Shown: positions 8,200 through 17,642 of the stretch, in pieces
Position numbering within the stretch: position 1 is the first letter of the stretch
How the letters are laid out: every line of letters starts with the position of its first letter
Origin: Mixia osmundae IAM 14324
Lineage: Eukaryota; Basidiomycota; Mixiomycetes; Mixiales; Mixiaceae
Reading direction: 5' to 3'
Length of the DNA: 32,666 bases
Assembly: GCF_000708205.1 (NCBI RefSeq)
Contig: NW_014575558.1
Span: 563,369-596,034, forward strand
Notes under the pieces: model-generated
The model's input: the letters and a program-made list of their open reading frames with translations, nothing else
Database searches by the model: none
What the model was told of the DNA's origin: nothing
Translations under genes and position numbers: made by a program

Positions 8200-10707
8200 A
8201 TGGAGTCTGCACTCAACGAGCTCAAAGCAAAGGCAGCCGCCTATGTCAACGGTCAGGACACGATCGCTGCGCCGAGCGAACACAAATTGCCCGCTGCACA
8301 AATCGATGGAGCGCACGCTGCCAATGGCACCAATGGTCATGCTAAAGGATCTGCGCACGGCACGAACGGCAAGACAAATGGTCATACAGTCGCAACTGCG
8401 CATCCTCTCGATCAACTCTCGACAGACGAACTCACGAGCATTGGCGACAAAGTCAGAGAGCATCTCATGCAATCACTAGGCATCAAAGCGTACCGCTTCA
8501 TTTCCAACACCCTCGTCGATCCTCCCAAGAAGGATGTACTGAAGTATCTGGGCATTGCGACCAATCCAGAGGAGCTGGGCAAGGTCGAGCCCGATCAAGC
8601 TGTCAAACTCGCACGAAGAGCCAAGGTCATTATTCTTGACGCGCTGACCGGCAGTGCCTACACGATCCTCGTTACCATCGACCGAGCCAACGTCACCATC
8701 GACAAGGTTGATAAACTCGCAAAGGGCGTCCAGCCATCGATCTGTCCCGAGGAGCTCTTGGCTTGTGAAGATATCATCAAAGCCGACCCTCAAGTCTGCA
8801 AACTCGCCAGAGAACTCGGTCTCGAGCCCGAACAGCTCGCAGCAGACGGATGGTCTATCGGCATGGACGATCGCTTTGGCTCGGGCAGACGCATCCAGCA
8901 AGCGCTGATGTACGCCCGTCTTCAGCCGGACGACAACCTCTACGCTCATCCACTCGACTTTGTGCCCGTCGTCGATGTCATTGCGGGCAAGGTCATCCAC
9001 ATCGATTTCCCCGCCACTAAGAAACCTGGCGAGAAGCTCTCTCGAGGTAGCTCTGCGCCCCATGACATCAATGCGGACCAGCTTGCAGAGTCTGGCAGGG
9101 AGCGTGTTCCCGTACCTCGGCAGCCTTACGAATACTTGCCAGACCTGCTTGCAGAGCACGATCCGACCTTCAAGCTTCGTACCGATCTCAAGCTCTTACA
9201 TATCACTCAGCCCGAAGGCGCTTCCTTCACGCTCGACGGTCATCATCTCAAATGGTCTACGTGGGACCTGCACGTCGGCTTCAATGCTCGCGAAGGACTC
9301 TATCTCAATATGATCCAGTACGATGATCATGGTGTCAAGAGGCCCATCATCGCTCGTCTGAGCAACAGCGAGCTCGTCGTGCCTTACGCTTCCGAAGCCT
9401 TCCCTCATTCGCGGTGGGTCTCATCGTCACGATCAGCCAAGCAAGCTGACCGTCTCGGATGGTCTTCACAGCAAATTTGCGTTGGACATGTACGTCTTCA
9501 GATCTGCCTGGTGTCTGTGCTCACAGACATTGTAGAGGCGAGTATCTCATCGGCACACTTACGAATTCCCTCGAGCTGGGCTGCGACTGCTTGGGCGAGA
9601 TCGCATATCTCGACGGCTTGCTCACGTCTCACGATGGCTCGGCTATGAAGATCAAGAACGCTATATGCATCCATGAAGAGGACGGAGGCGTGCTCTGGAA
9701 GCACACGGATTACAGGCAAGACGGCAAGACACATGCCGTCCGTTCGCGCAAGCTCGTCATCTCTTCCTTTGCGACTGTCGCCAACTATGTGCGCCTCTCT
9801 CATCAGCTTTTTGCGCGTGCTGACCCCAGGTGGTAGGAATACGGCTTCTTTTACGAATTTCATCTCGATGGCACGATCAAAGTCGAAGTCAAGGTCTGCT
9901 CTGCTAATACTCAGATCAATGCGAGCTGACAGCGCCGTACAGCTGACGGGTATTCTGAATACCTGGTCATTGGCAGAAGGCGAGGATGCAGGTCTGACAG
10001 GCACCCAAGTCGCGCCTCGCGTCGTCGGTCAGCATCATCAGCACTTGTTCTCCCTCCGCATCGAACCCATGCTCGACGGCGTCAACAACACTGTCGTCGA
10101 AACCAATGTCGTTTCTGCGGAAGGGGAAGTTGGCTCAGCAGAGAATTATGCCGGAAACCGCTTCGAGGCTCGCAAGACGGTGCTCAAGACGGCCAAGGCA
10201 GCTATAAGAGACCCCGATCCTGCTACGAGCCGCTACTGGTCCATCGTACAACCGTCCGAGAAACACTACTCGTCCGGTCACTCGCCCGCGTACAAGATCA
10301 TGGCGCCTTACCAGCCGCCTCTGTACTGCAAACCTGGCTCGTGGGTCGCTCGACGTGCTCCTTTTGCAAAGCACGGTCTCTGGGTTGTTCCTACTAGTAC
10401 AACGGCAGCAACTTCCATCTACCCGGCCGGCGAGCACGTTCCGCAATCTTGCCAAGACGGTGGCGAGCTCGAAGACTCCGTTCAGGTCTGGGCAGATCGC
10501 GACGAGAATATTGAGAATACAGACATTGCTCTCTATCTCACCTTCGGCACGACGCATATCCCTCGTCCGGAAGATTTCCCCGTCATGCCCACTGAGCATC
10601 TCTCGGTGACGCTCAAACCTGTCGGCTTCTTCAAGCAAAACCCTGCTCTGGATGTGCCCGCCGTTCGCGACTCAAAGAGCAAGCTGGCTCATTGCAATGG
10701 CTGCTAG
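8200..10707 (+). CDS. Copper amine oxidase
   Basis: Oxidises primary amines to aldehydes with release of ammonia and hydrogen peroxide, using copper and a topaquinone made from its own tyrosine. Exons 8200-9413, 9472-9489 (18 nt), 9536-9788, 9837-9893 and 9943-10707 (768 residues). The ATG sits in a strong CACCATGG context. After a His/Gly/Asn-rich N-terminal stretch (about 40-70) come the N2/N3 and catalytic domains. The catalytic-base Asp is in IAYLDGLL. The cofactor tyrosine (residue 495) is in TVANYEYGFF and its codon is the last one before an intron. Copper ligands are GQHHQHLF and GTTHIPRPEDFPVMP. The C-terminus is DSKSKLAHCNGC: a peroxisomal-type SKL stands six residues from the end rather than at it. 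Confidence 0.95.
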
Positions 10708-11051
10708 CTCATTTGATAGGACACAGTCTTCCCCTGTTCGGCTAGACTTTAATGTGACTTGTAGGGTTAGATTTGCATTCAATGATCTGCTTGAGGGTCA
10801 TGAGTGATGGCCAGGAAGACGGAATCATGTCCACCCGCTAAGAATCTTGATGGCTTCCAGGGTCCCGCACTGCCGCGAGAACATCTAGGGGCTTCGGCGA
10901 CGTCCAAATGAGATCTTTCGCGGTCATCAGCGATGTCTGTCAATCTTCGAGTCGAGACATACCCCGTGGCAGCCAGTCCTCTTGGCAAAGCGCTCGTCCG
11001 ATCTTGTAAGCATTACCGCATCGCACATTGACACTTGCCGTTGGTTCCTCA
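10708..11051. other. Intergenic stretch between amine oxidase and the secreted cluster
   Basis: 344 bp lie between two convergent stop codons. Open frames here are short and start without ATG. No repeat, RNA gene or conserved exon was seen; it should hold the 3' untranslated regions of both neighbours. Confidence 0.6.
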
Positions 11052-11767
11052 TCAAAGTAGACTGTACGACGTGTCAGATACTGCTATACGCGCTTGCAAG
11101 CGATGACAGACATTCTCGGATACCGAAAGTGAAGCTGCATCTTCCTTATGAGAACGACGTCTGTGAGAATTGAAGGAACGGACGTACTCGACCTGATAAG
11201 TTACTTGACAGCATTCATAGAATAGGATGTCGGCAGTAGGCGGCTGATCGCGCGGTTGACCAGGTCCCCATAGCGCAGGTCGTGTCTGTTGCATGATCGT
11301 GATCCGGACAAGATCCCCACGCCTGCCTTGCCACGCGACAGGCTACCAAAGGTACTTAGTGCGTGCCGCCTTCTATAAGGCTGATCTGCGTACTTGGATC
11401 TGGGGATCACCGTCGCTCTGTCTCGTTTGCATCAGGATATGTGACCATCTTTTTCGTGTGTGACCTACGAATTCGACCGAGACCGCACCATTCTCTGGCT
11501 TGATGACAGTGAATTTCCAGAATGCCTGCGTGAGGCTACATAAGCAACATAAAGCATTCTTGAGTTGTCCTTGCAAACCATAGGCTCCCAGACGATGAGG
11601 CGATGGCCGGCATGACTAGCGTCTGCTTTGAAGCCGGCGAAGAGTTCGTAAGTGATCGGCTCGAAAGGATCACGTCGAAGCAAGGCCAATGCAGGCGTTG
11701 TTGTGACGTTCAACGGCAGAGCCTGAACAGTCGCGAGAGCAAGCAAGCTGAGAAGGCCGCTGAGCAT
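11052..11767 (-). CDS. Secreted family A protein, copy A4, unknown function
   Basis: Exons on the minus strand: 11767-11579, 11525-11469, 11417-11394 (24 nt) and 11342-11052, all in phase, for about 186 residues. The start is a signal peptide (MLSGLLSLLALATVQA). The body aligns with the three other family A genes: a first beta-rich half ending AFWKFTVIKPENGAVSVEF, the 24-nt exon SDGDPQIQ at the same place and phase as in A1 and A2, then a half with RRGDLVRITIM, the paired cysteines in FYECCQVTYQVEYV and a strand ASLSVSENVC. It is the most divergent copy and lacks the two late introns of the others. One extra intron (11526-11578) lies inside the first half. The C-terminal splice pattern is uncertain, because a GTAACT..CACAG pair inside the last exon could also be used. 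No known domain; last gene of the six-gene run. Confidence 0.7.
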
Positions 11768-11902
11768 GTCAGTCTGTGGGTCAGGTACGATGAAAAGAGA
11801 GGATTTGACGAGAAGACGATGACAGTGCAGGAACGTGCTATTAGTAGCGCGCTTCGCTGAGGCATGTCTGGACGAGTCTGCATCGTTGTCAAGTATACAA
11901 CG

Positions 11903-12611
11903 CTACCCCGACTGTGCCAAGGGATTGGTGACGGTGATGTTCGATTCCAGAGCGAAACAAGTGATGACCACTGCGTGCGGATGAAAAGCTGCAAGGGGAA
12001 AGCGTGCGCTGACTGACTTGATGATCCAAAGATCGCGCAAGAGCCGCCCAAGCCTCCCGAACATACCATCTTCTGTAGTGAGGGAAATTCAGCTTATAGG
12101 CAGTCGACTCGGTTGCACAAAGTACATGGATCTTTGGAGCCGGTTGCTCGATCTCATAGTGCCACTTTTCGTAGCTGAGCAGGCCGAAGCGTTCGAACGC
12201 AGTCGCGCAGCAAGGTCGAACTGAAGTCATTAGTCAAGCTCATGCTTCTGCGCTGGACGGCATACGCATCCAATCGTCGAGGTGCATAGGTGTAGTCACT
12301 TTGAACCTGGCTTGGCCTGAATCGCTCTGGGCCTTTCCGATGTAGAAGCCATTCCTAGCGCCCGTTTTGCGCTGCTGATACTTAGGTCAAGCTGATGTTA
12401 CCCAGCCACAACGGACCACTTCGAAGGTTTTGGTGACCGGGTTCGCGTAGACAGTCACATCACCCTTGAGGGTAATAGCTTGACTACCGCCGAGTCCGCC
12501 GAAACTACACATCGCCGAGCCCGAGTATTGAATACGATACGCGAGCAGATCTTGCTGTGCATAGCTCGTCATGAGCATCAGGCATATGGCCAGCAAAGCC
12601 GATGCAAGCAT
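11903..12611 (-). CDS. Secreted family B protein, copy B2, unknown function
   Basis: Exons on the minus strand: 12611-12420, 12374-12266, 12220-12126, 12072-12018 and 11970-11903 (172 residues). The signal peptide MLASALLAICLMLMTSYA is followed by AYRIQYSGSAMCSFGGLGG, VTVYANPVTKTFE, a Trp turn (LDDWM), a Cys pair (RPCC), EKWHYEI and a C-terminal KMVC..C pattern ending in ITCFALESNITVTNP. It matches copy B1 along the whole length, with intron positions and phases the same at the first three junctions and a 95-nt third exon in both. An earlier in-frame ATG (12698) exists, but the signal peptide and B1 support 12611. The second intron has a near-ideal branch site (CTAAT). The first acceptor is doubled (CAGCAG). 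No recognised domain; possible lineage-specific secreted protein. Confidence 0.75.
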
Positions 12612-12759
12612 CGTGTCACGTAAGCAGCAAGCTTGCAAGGGCAAAACCGTCAACGCGATCGAGAGCTGAGCCCCTGTCGTGTCGCTCCTGGTCGCCATCG
12701 CACTCCTTGTCGTCGATTATCCACGCATACCGAAGGCATTGCATTCCATGCAACTTGCG

Positions 12760-13519
12760 CTAATGCGAGTTGTCGAATGGGTTGATGATAGCTATATGAG
12801 ACTGCAGCGCGTAGCAGCTGATGACGGCTGTTTGCTTCGTCAGCATCGCTGGGAACGAAACAGTGATCGAGACTTGCAGACTGTATCAAAGACCTCGCAG
12901 AAGGGACCCGCTTGATTTGTGCAGATCATTTGCTGGGTGGAAGCCGTTACAGTCAGAGGAATTTGCGGCTTGTATCAATCCGAGACGTACATAGACTTTG
13001 GGCGGCGGAAAGGCAATTTCGTAATGCCAACGGTCGAGACTGAGCTCTCCACTACGTTCGTAGTTACTGCCGCAGCACGGATGCCCTGTAAATTTAGCGA
13101 ACTGTTCAGGCATCGCGTCTTTGATGGTTGATGGCTCACATAGCCATTCCTCGAGGTATAGAGGTACCCAAGCAGAGAATTCGACCCGCACACCGTGATG
13201 GCGCGTTTTGTCGTCAATCTCTTTTGTAGCAAAGCCATTCTTAGGCTTGGTGGCGTGCTGCAGAGGACTTTGAGCCATGTCGAACCAGCGACGATGATGA
13301 GAGGCTTGCCACTTCGAACTTTCTTGTCATCGGGTTACCATACACTGTCATGTCGCCCTTCATCGAGACTGCGCGCGTGCCATCTGTTCCGCCTACTTTG
13401 CAAACCGCTGTTCCGTTGTAGATGAGGCGATATGCCACAACTCCTTCCTGTGCCCGACTGAGCAGGCCAAACCCCAATAAAGCCGAGACCGTTAGAAAGA
13501 GCTTTGCACCTAGCAGCAT
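12760..13519 (-). CDS. Secreted family B protein, copy B1, unknown function
   Basis: Exons on the minus strand: 13519-13313, 13257-13140, 13085-12991, 12932-12882 and 12834-12760 (181 residues). The signal peptide MLLGAKLFLTVSALLGFGLL is followed by AYRLIYNGTAVCKVGG, MTVYGNPMTRKFE, LEEWLWHPCC, LDRWHYEI, QMIC....GPFC and AVISCYALQSHIAIINP. Each block has a partner in B2 at the same spacing, for example WHYEI and the M-x-C-x7-C motif. The last junction is less certain: the frame requires an AAG acceptor (intron 12835-12881), or a different short intron upstream. An N-glycosylation-type NGT is present. Six or more cysteines are shared with B2, suggesting disulfide bonds outside the cell. No function can be assigned. 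Confidence 0.75.
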
Positions 13520-13767
13520 CTCATATAGCGTTATGCGGCGCCTTCAAGACAAGCTACAGAGAGGGAGGGCAGGAAAGGAGGGCGTTGGAAAGAGATTGCG
13601 GCAACTACCTCCTCGATGGCCTTTCGGTTGCCGCGTCGCGCGCCAAGCTTGCTTGCTTGCCAAGCCGTCAAAACATTGCACGTCTGACTGAGCGACTCAT
13701 AATGCAGGGCTCTTTCATGCTCCGAAATTGTCATTACATGTCAGTACGACAGTGCTGATGCCAGCTA

Positions 13768-14753
13768 TCACCTTGACAGCCAGACCTCCAGATTGGCCGT
13801 CGATAGCACTTCTGACGCTACAAACAAGTGTTGAGCGTGCTGCTCGCGGCCGCAATATGAGACAAACTGACGTCCTGAGTAGCTACCTTGGCAGTCTGCG
13901 CCTTCGAGTGCATACTGCGGCCCGCATTTGAAGCTGACGGATATCTCGCGGCCGTCTGATCAGATGTGTAGGCATGAGTCTCTTGCGAAGCACACAGAGG
14001 CGGAAGTTGCGCACCTGGCGATATATATGCTGAGAGCACGAAGTAAGCTCAAGATCTGGAGACTGCTGAGCGGCAGGGCTTACGTTCGGTACGGGACACG
14101 CGAAACGTGATCTGCACATGGATCCGTGTTAGTTCCGTATTTCTGCTGGACATGAGACCAACATCTGCAGTCCCGACGCAGCACAAGTTGAAGTGTGAGT
14201 GGGGCGGACGCACGCGCACTTTAAGATTGATGAGCGTTCGGTATTGACCGCGGACCCAGCTCGTATATGGCCTGCTTTCCTGAACATGACATGCCCTCAG
14301 CAATTGGACGGGCAGATGAAGATTGACTTGCCGCTGCCTGCAAGACTGCGTCAGTGAGCTGGCAGTCTAGCTTTTGATACTACTCACTGCGATCTCAGAG
14401 TTCACGACCTGCAAGCTGTCATCGGCTTTGTTGGTAAGCAGCATGGAGAGGACTCACAAAGTCGACAACATAATTTGAAGACTTGCCGTTCCTTATTGTG
14501 AAAATGCAGGGAGTATTGGGTTTCGAGACCGCGACCGGGAATTGTCCCTTCCAAGTCCCGGAAGAGGTGAAGCTGCACGGATGAGGCGAGCTCGTCGTCA
14601 AGACAGCCGGGCGTACCTAAATTCCACCATATAGCTGACATCTCCGGGCGATTCCAAGATACTAGCGAGATCGGTGTCGCTGGTGGAAGTAGCAAGAGTC
14701 ACGTAGAGCAGAAAGGCTGCACAAAGCAAGGAAAGCAACTTGTCCGTTGCCAT
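13768..14753 (-). CDS. Secreted family A protein, copy A3, unknown function
   Basis: Exons on the minus strand: 14753-14617, 14572-14458, 14408-14388 (21 nt), 14279-14163, 14111-14084, 14029-14015 (15 nt) and 13955-13768 (about 206 residues). The signal peptide is MATDKLLSLLCAAFLLYVTL. The first half reads VSYMVEF..CIFTIRNGKSSNYVVDF, then the micro-exon VVNSEIA. The second half reads TLINLKVRVRP, FNLCCVGTAD, ITFRVSRTE, the micro-exon block PYISP, then GREISVSFKCG and EGADC. These line up with A1 and A2, including the phase-1 introns on both sides of the 15-nt exon. Two introns (14573-14616 and 14112-14162) are private to this copy. The last exon may contain one more intron after GADCQ, since A1 and A2 have one there; the end would be the same. 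Confidence 0.74.
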
Positions 14754-15220
14754 GCGTGCGCGGGCTTGCCGATGGGAGGACTTGACACCATTTGCCGTCG
14801 CAAGACCCTTTCTGGTTGCCGCTGCGGGCTGTTTGATTTCTTTGCGTCGGTATCATTATTCGGAGCTTGCCAGCAAGCCGAGCTTAATTCGAGAGTGTCT
14901 ATGCAGCATCGATTGAGAATTTTTGCGGGTGATTCTCGTATGAATTTGGCCTGATGCACAAACTTCTGTAGTCGGCCCGGTACAAGTGACCCTTGCCGTT
15001 ATCTGGGCAACGCTTGGTGCGCGTCAAGCAGCTTCCCATTCATGGCCGTCGCGAATGCCGAAAGCACTTATGTCTGGACGAGACTGTGTGCGTGCTTTCT
15101 GCGGCCAAGGGATGTGTGTGTCGCGACATGTACGATTCGCTAGCAGTCGCCAATGAAGGCGCGAGATTCGAACGCGATTCAGCGAGTGATGCAGGAAATA
15201 CAGGTCTGCTCTTCTGTAGC
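14754..15220. other. Intergenic stretch between secreted genes A3 and A2
   Basis: 467 bp upstream of A3 and downstream of A2. It must contain the A3 promoter. I found no exon of family A or B, no RNA gene and no clear repeat. Confidence 0.55.
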
Positions 15221-16144
15221 CTAGTGTGCATTATAGCGAGCTGATTTGCTCATATCAACCAGACCTGGAAAGCCCGTTGTCAGCCTCGGAAAGGTTGTAT
15301 CGACGGTGACGTACCTTCTCGATACAGCTCGCCGGAGCAGTCCTCGCCCATGTACGCGTAAGTTCCGCCACAATCTAGCGTGACGCTGAGCGTCTTGCCA
15401 GCTGCCGACTTGCTTGAGCTGGGACTCTGAGACAGCAGATACACTCACAATCCGCGAGCAGCACTGCGCTTCGTATGAGCTCGACGGAGGCGCCAGGACG
15501 ACGAGCTTACCCTTGTCACGCGAAGCCCGGAAGTGCAATGTTGCGGTGGCAAGGCAGCAAATTGAAAGTCGGATCGGTCGGTCTATTCTTGAACTCGAGA
15601 CTGATCTGTAGTCTCTCATTTGACCAGTTGGAAATCATTGTCGATGACTGCGTTCGGCCAGAGCGCTAATCAGGGCGTGCTCGATTAAACAAGCTACAGA
15701 CGGCCGCCTGGTTGATAGCCTTGTCAGCATTTGCTTGACAGCATGAACATACGACCTACGGTCACACTGGAATCTAGCTTGGTCTACGACTCCCATCCAG
15801 CCAACGTGGTGCCTATAGATTCCGGACGGTCTCACAAAGCTCGCGTAAAACTGGTCGTCACTTCGGTTGATCAGATCAAACTCGGTATAGTGAGCAGGTC
15901 GATCGATCGTGACAGGTCGGCCGTTGTAGATTCCGCTGACAGTGTAAGAATATCGACACGAGTAGGGCAGACTCGCAGGTCGATCTTTGCCGAGAATGCT
16001 GAGATATTTCGAATCATGATCATGTTCGGTCGTCGTCGTCGTCACGATGGCCTCGTGAGGCTGGGTGAGATCCAGAATGTTCAAAGGAGCGCCGAGCGCA
16101 GCATTGAGAATGAGCACAGCAAAGCAGTAGATGAAGAGAGCCAT
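15221..16144 (-). CDS. Secreted family A protein, copy A2, probably frameshifted
   Basis: Exons by comparison with A1, minus strand: 16144-15836, 15783-15760 (24 nt), 15647-15511, 15463-15449 (15 nt), 15401-15315 and 15264-15221. The signal peptide is MALFIYCFAVLILNAALG. The first exon has YSYTVSGIYNGRPVTIDRP and FDLINRSDDQFYASF, the micro-exon is TKLDSSVT, then SGKTLSVTLDCGG and GEDCSGELY. The third exon is 137 nt where A1 has 139. Its first half reads well in one frame (RLQISLEF) and its second half in another (ICCLATATLHFRASRD), and no GT..AG pair lies between them. So this copy is either recently frameshifted or carries a sequence error. All other junctions and phases agree with A1. Confidence 0.65.
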
Positions 16145-16516
16145 ATGTCAGTGCGATTTTCCCCAAGTCTATAATTTTGGGTTTATACAAGCAGGAGCAG
16201 GGTCGACGCGGCAGGAGAAGCGAGTTGTCGTGTCATAAGGTGGTCGTGTACCGACACAGGGGCTACTGAGGGCCCTGCAGGAGCGTTCGAAGCAGGCCGG
16301 CTGAAAAGATGCTCTTGGTGTCGAGCTAATCAAGACAGTTCGGCATCATGCACATTATTTGATTGCGGAAGGAGCGCGAGGATGATTGATTAGGTTGGTC
16401 CTATCATAGTCGTATGTATCAAACGCGGGCTGATATTTACAAGCATGGCCGAGAATCTGCGCCGAAGGCGGGGAGGACGTCTGAGCATTGCATGACGTAC
16501 AGGATGCTCACGCATT
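16145..16516. other. Intergenic stretch between secreted genes A2 and A1
   Basis: 372 bp that should hold the A2 promoter and the A1 3' end. Apart from the TATA-like site near A2, I see no gene, RNA or repeat. Confidence 0.55.
16182..16187 (-). promoter_or_regulatory. TATA-like box upstream of secreted gene A2
   Basis: On the minus strand the sequence reads GTATAAAC about 38 bp before the A2 start codon, inside an AT-rich patch (16171-16190) that stands out from the GC-richer surroundings. The distance fits a core promoter with a short leader. Confidence 0.4.
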
Positions 16517-17454
16517 CTAACCCCATGGATCATTGCTGACGTTCCAGTCGACACTATCGTTGATCTTCTTTACGCCTATATGATCAATCAGCTCCGCAGA
16601 AGCGAAAGCAGAGCAGACGTGCCTGCCTGATAGACTTCATCCGAACAGTCCTCACCATTCTGCGAGTGTTTTTCGCCGCAATCCATCGTGATTGTGAGCT
16701 CCTTTCCGGCTATCCAACCGGGTCTGATCACGAATTGGCCAACAGAGAAGCAGAACTCACTGCCTCCAATATAGACTGCGCCGCGTATGAGCGCTGTGCC
16801 ACCTTGATAAGGAGAAGCTTACCCTCGTCACGAGACACACGGAACTGTACTGTGGCTGTTGCTACGCAGCAATCTCTCATGTTCATTTCTTGAGGTCTGA
16901 TCTGTAATTCGAGGTTGATCTGCAGTCTTTTTGTTGTGATGTTGGACACCATTTTGGAATCCTGCGAGCATGATGGACGATCCCAATGGAATCGTATGGC
17001 ACACGAACAGCTGACTGCGTCATGCCCACGTCAGAGCTGCCGAGCTCTGCGTTCATGCCGGCTTACAGTAATTCTGTCGTCGACATCATACTGTCGACCT
17101 GATCAGGATGACTGTATGATTCTGAATGGGAGATCTGACAAAGAAGGCGTAGTAATTATCGCTGTCCTCATTGATGAGATCGAAGTAGACTATTGTTTTC
17201 GGTGGATCAATCGTAACGCGCCATCCGTTGTAGGTACCATAGACTAGCATCCAGAGCATGAATTCGTAGTTCAGTTTGTAAGGTCTGCCAACGATGCTGA
17301 GAGCTTTGCTGTCGTCCACGGTAGGCATGAGCTCCTTATGCGAGCCGACAAGATCGGTGCTCGCAGGAGCACGGAGGGCAAGATCGGTACTTGTGGGAGC
17401 ACCGAGAGCAGCGCTGAAGAGGCAGGCGAGGACGGATAAGAGAGTCAGCAGCAT
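16517..17454 (-). CDS. Secreted family A protein, copy A1, unknown function
   Basis: Exons on the minus strand: 17454-17140, 17090-17067 (24 nt), 16961-16823, 16775-16761 (15 nt), 16709-16623 and 16575-16517; all phases close and give 212 residues. The signal peptide is MLLTLLSVLACLFSAALG. Then comes an imperfect duplication (APTSTDLALR / APASTDLVG), and the first half with TYNGWRVTIDPP and YFDLINEDSDNYYAFF. The micro-exon is YDVDDRIT. The second half has LQINLELQIRP, RDCCVATATVQFRVSRDE, the micro-exon VYIGG, GKELTITMDCG and GEDCSDEVY. The last intron (16576-16622) starts with GC rather than GT; A2 has GT at the same place and phase. The gene is complete and is the best reference copy of the family. 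The fold is probably beta-rich with disulfides; I do not recognise it. Confidence 0.8.
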
Positions 17455-17642
17455 CTCGTCGGGTCTGCTGATTTGAACGAAGGGAAGAGGATGAAAAGCG
17501 ACCAGGGGACGGCAGGAGATAGCGACAGGGGAACATAAGTGCGGAGCAAGCGGAGACGCGGGCCGCGGCCAAAGGCAGCAGCAGATTGCGCGCCGCGCGC
17601 CGCGTACAGCAGCACTGTCGCGCGGCCAGGCTTACTGCTGTC
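17455..17642. promoter_or_regulatory. Divergent promoter between secreted gene A1 and centrin
   Basis: 188 bp separate the start codons of opposite-strand genes. It is GC-rich near centrin (a run of GCGC motifs at about 17557-17625). No TATA box is visible. Confidence 0.4.

Noticed and set aside
8476-9159. Antisense open frame inside the amine oxidase first exon
   Set aside because: It is the mirror of a strongly coding exon with well-conserved protein sequence; its composition follows from the sense codons.
10779-10988. Minus-strand frame between amine oxidase and secreted gene A4
   Set aside because: No ATG, no signal peptide and no similarity to the neighbouring secreted families.
11710-12069. 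Reading the fourth exon of secreted gene B2 straight through
   Set aside because: It would add about 100 residues that overlap gene A4 in another frame; comparison with B1 supports an intron and the shorter end at 11903.
16710-16822. Reading secreted gene A1 without the two introns around the 15-nt exon
   Set aside because: Parts stay open by chance, but only the spliced form aligns with both A2 and A3 in phase and motif.
11052-17454. Calling the six secreted genes killer toxins, hydrophobins or cerato-platanins
   Set aside because: The cysteine spacing and motifs do not match those families; only a secreted, disulfide-bearing nature can be supported.
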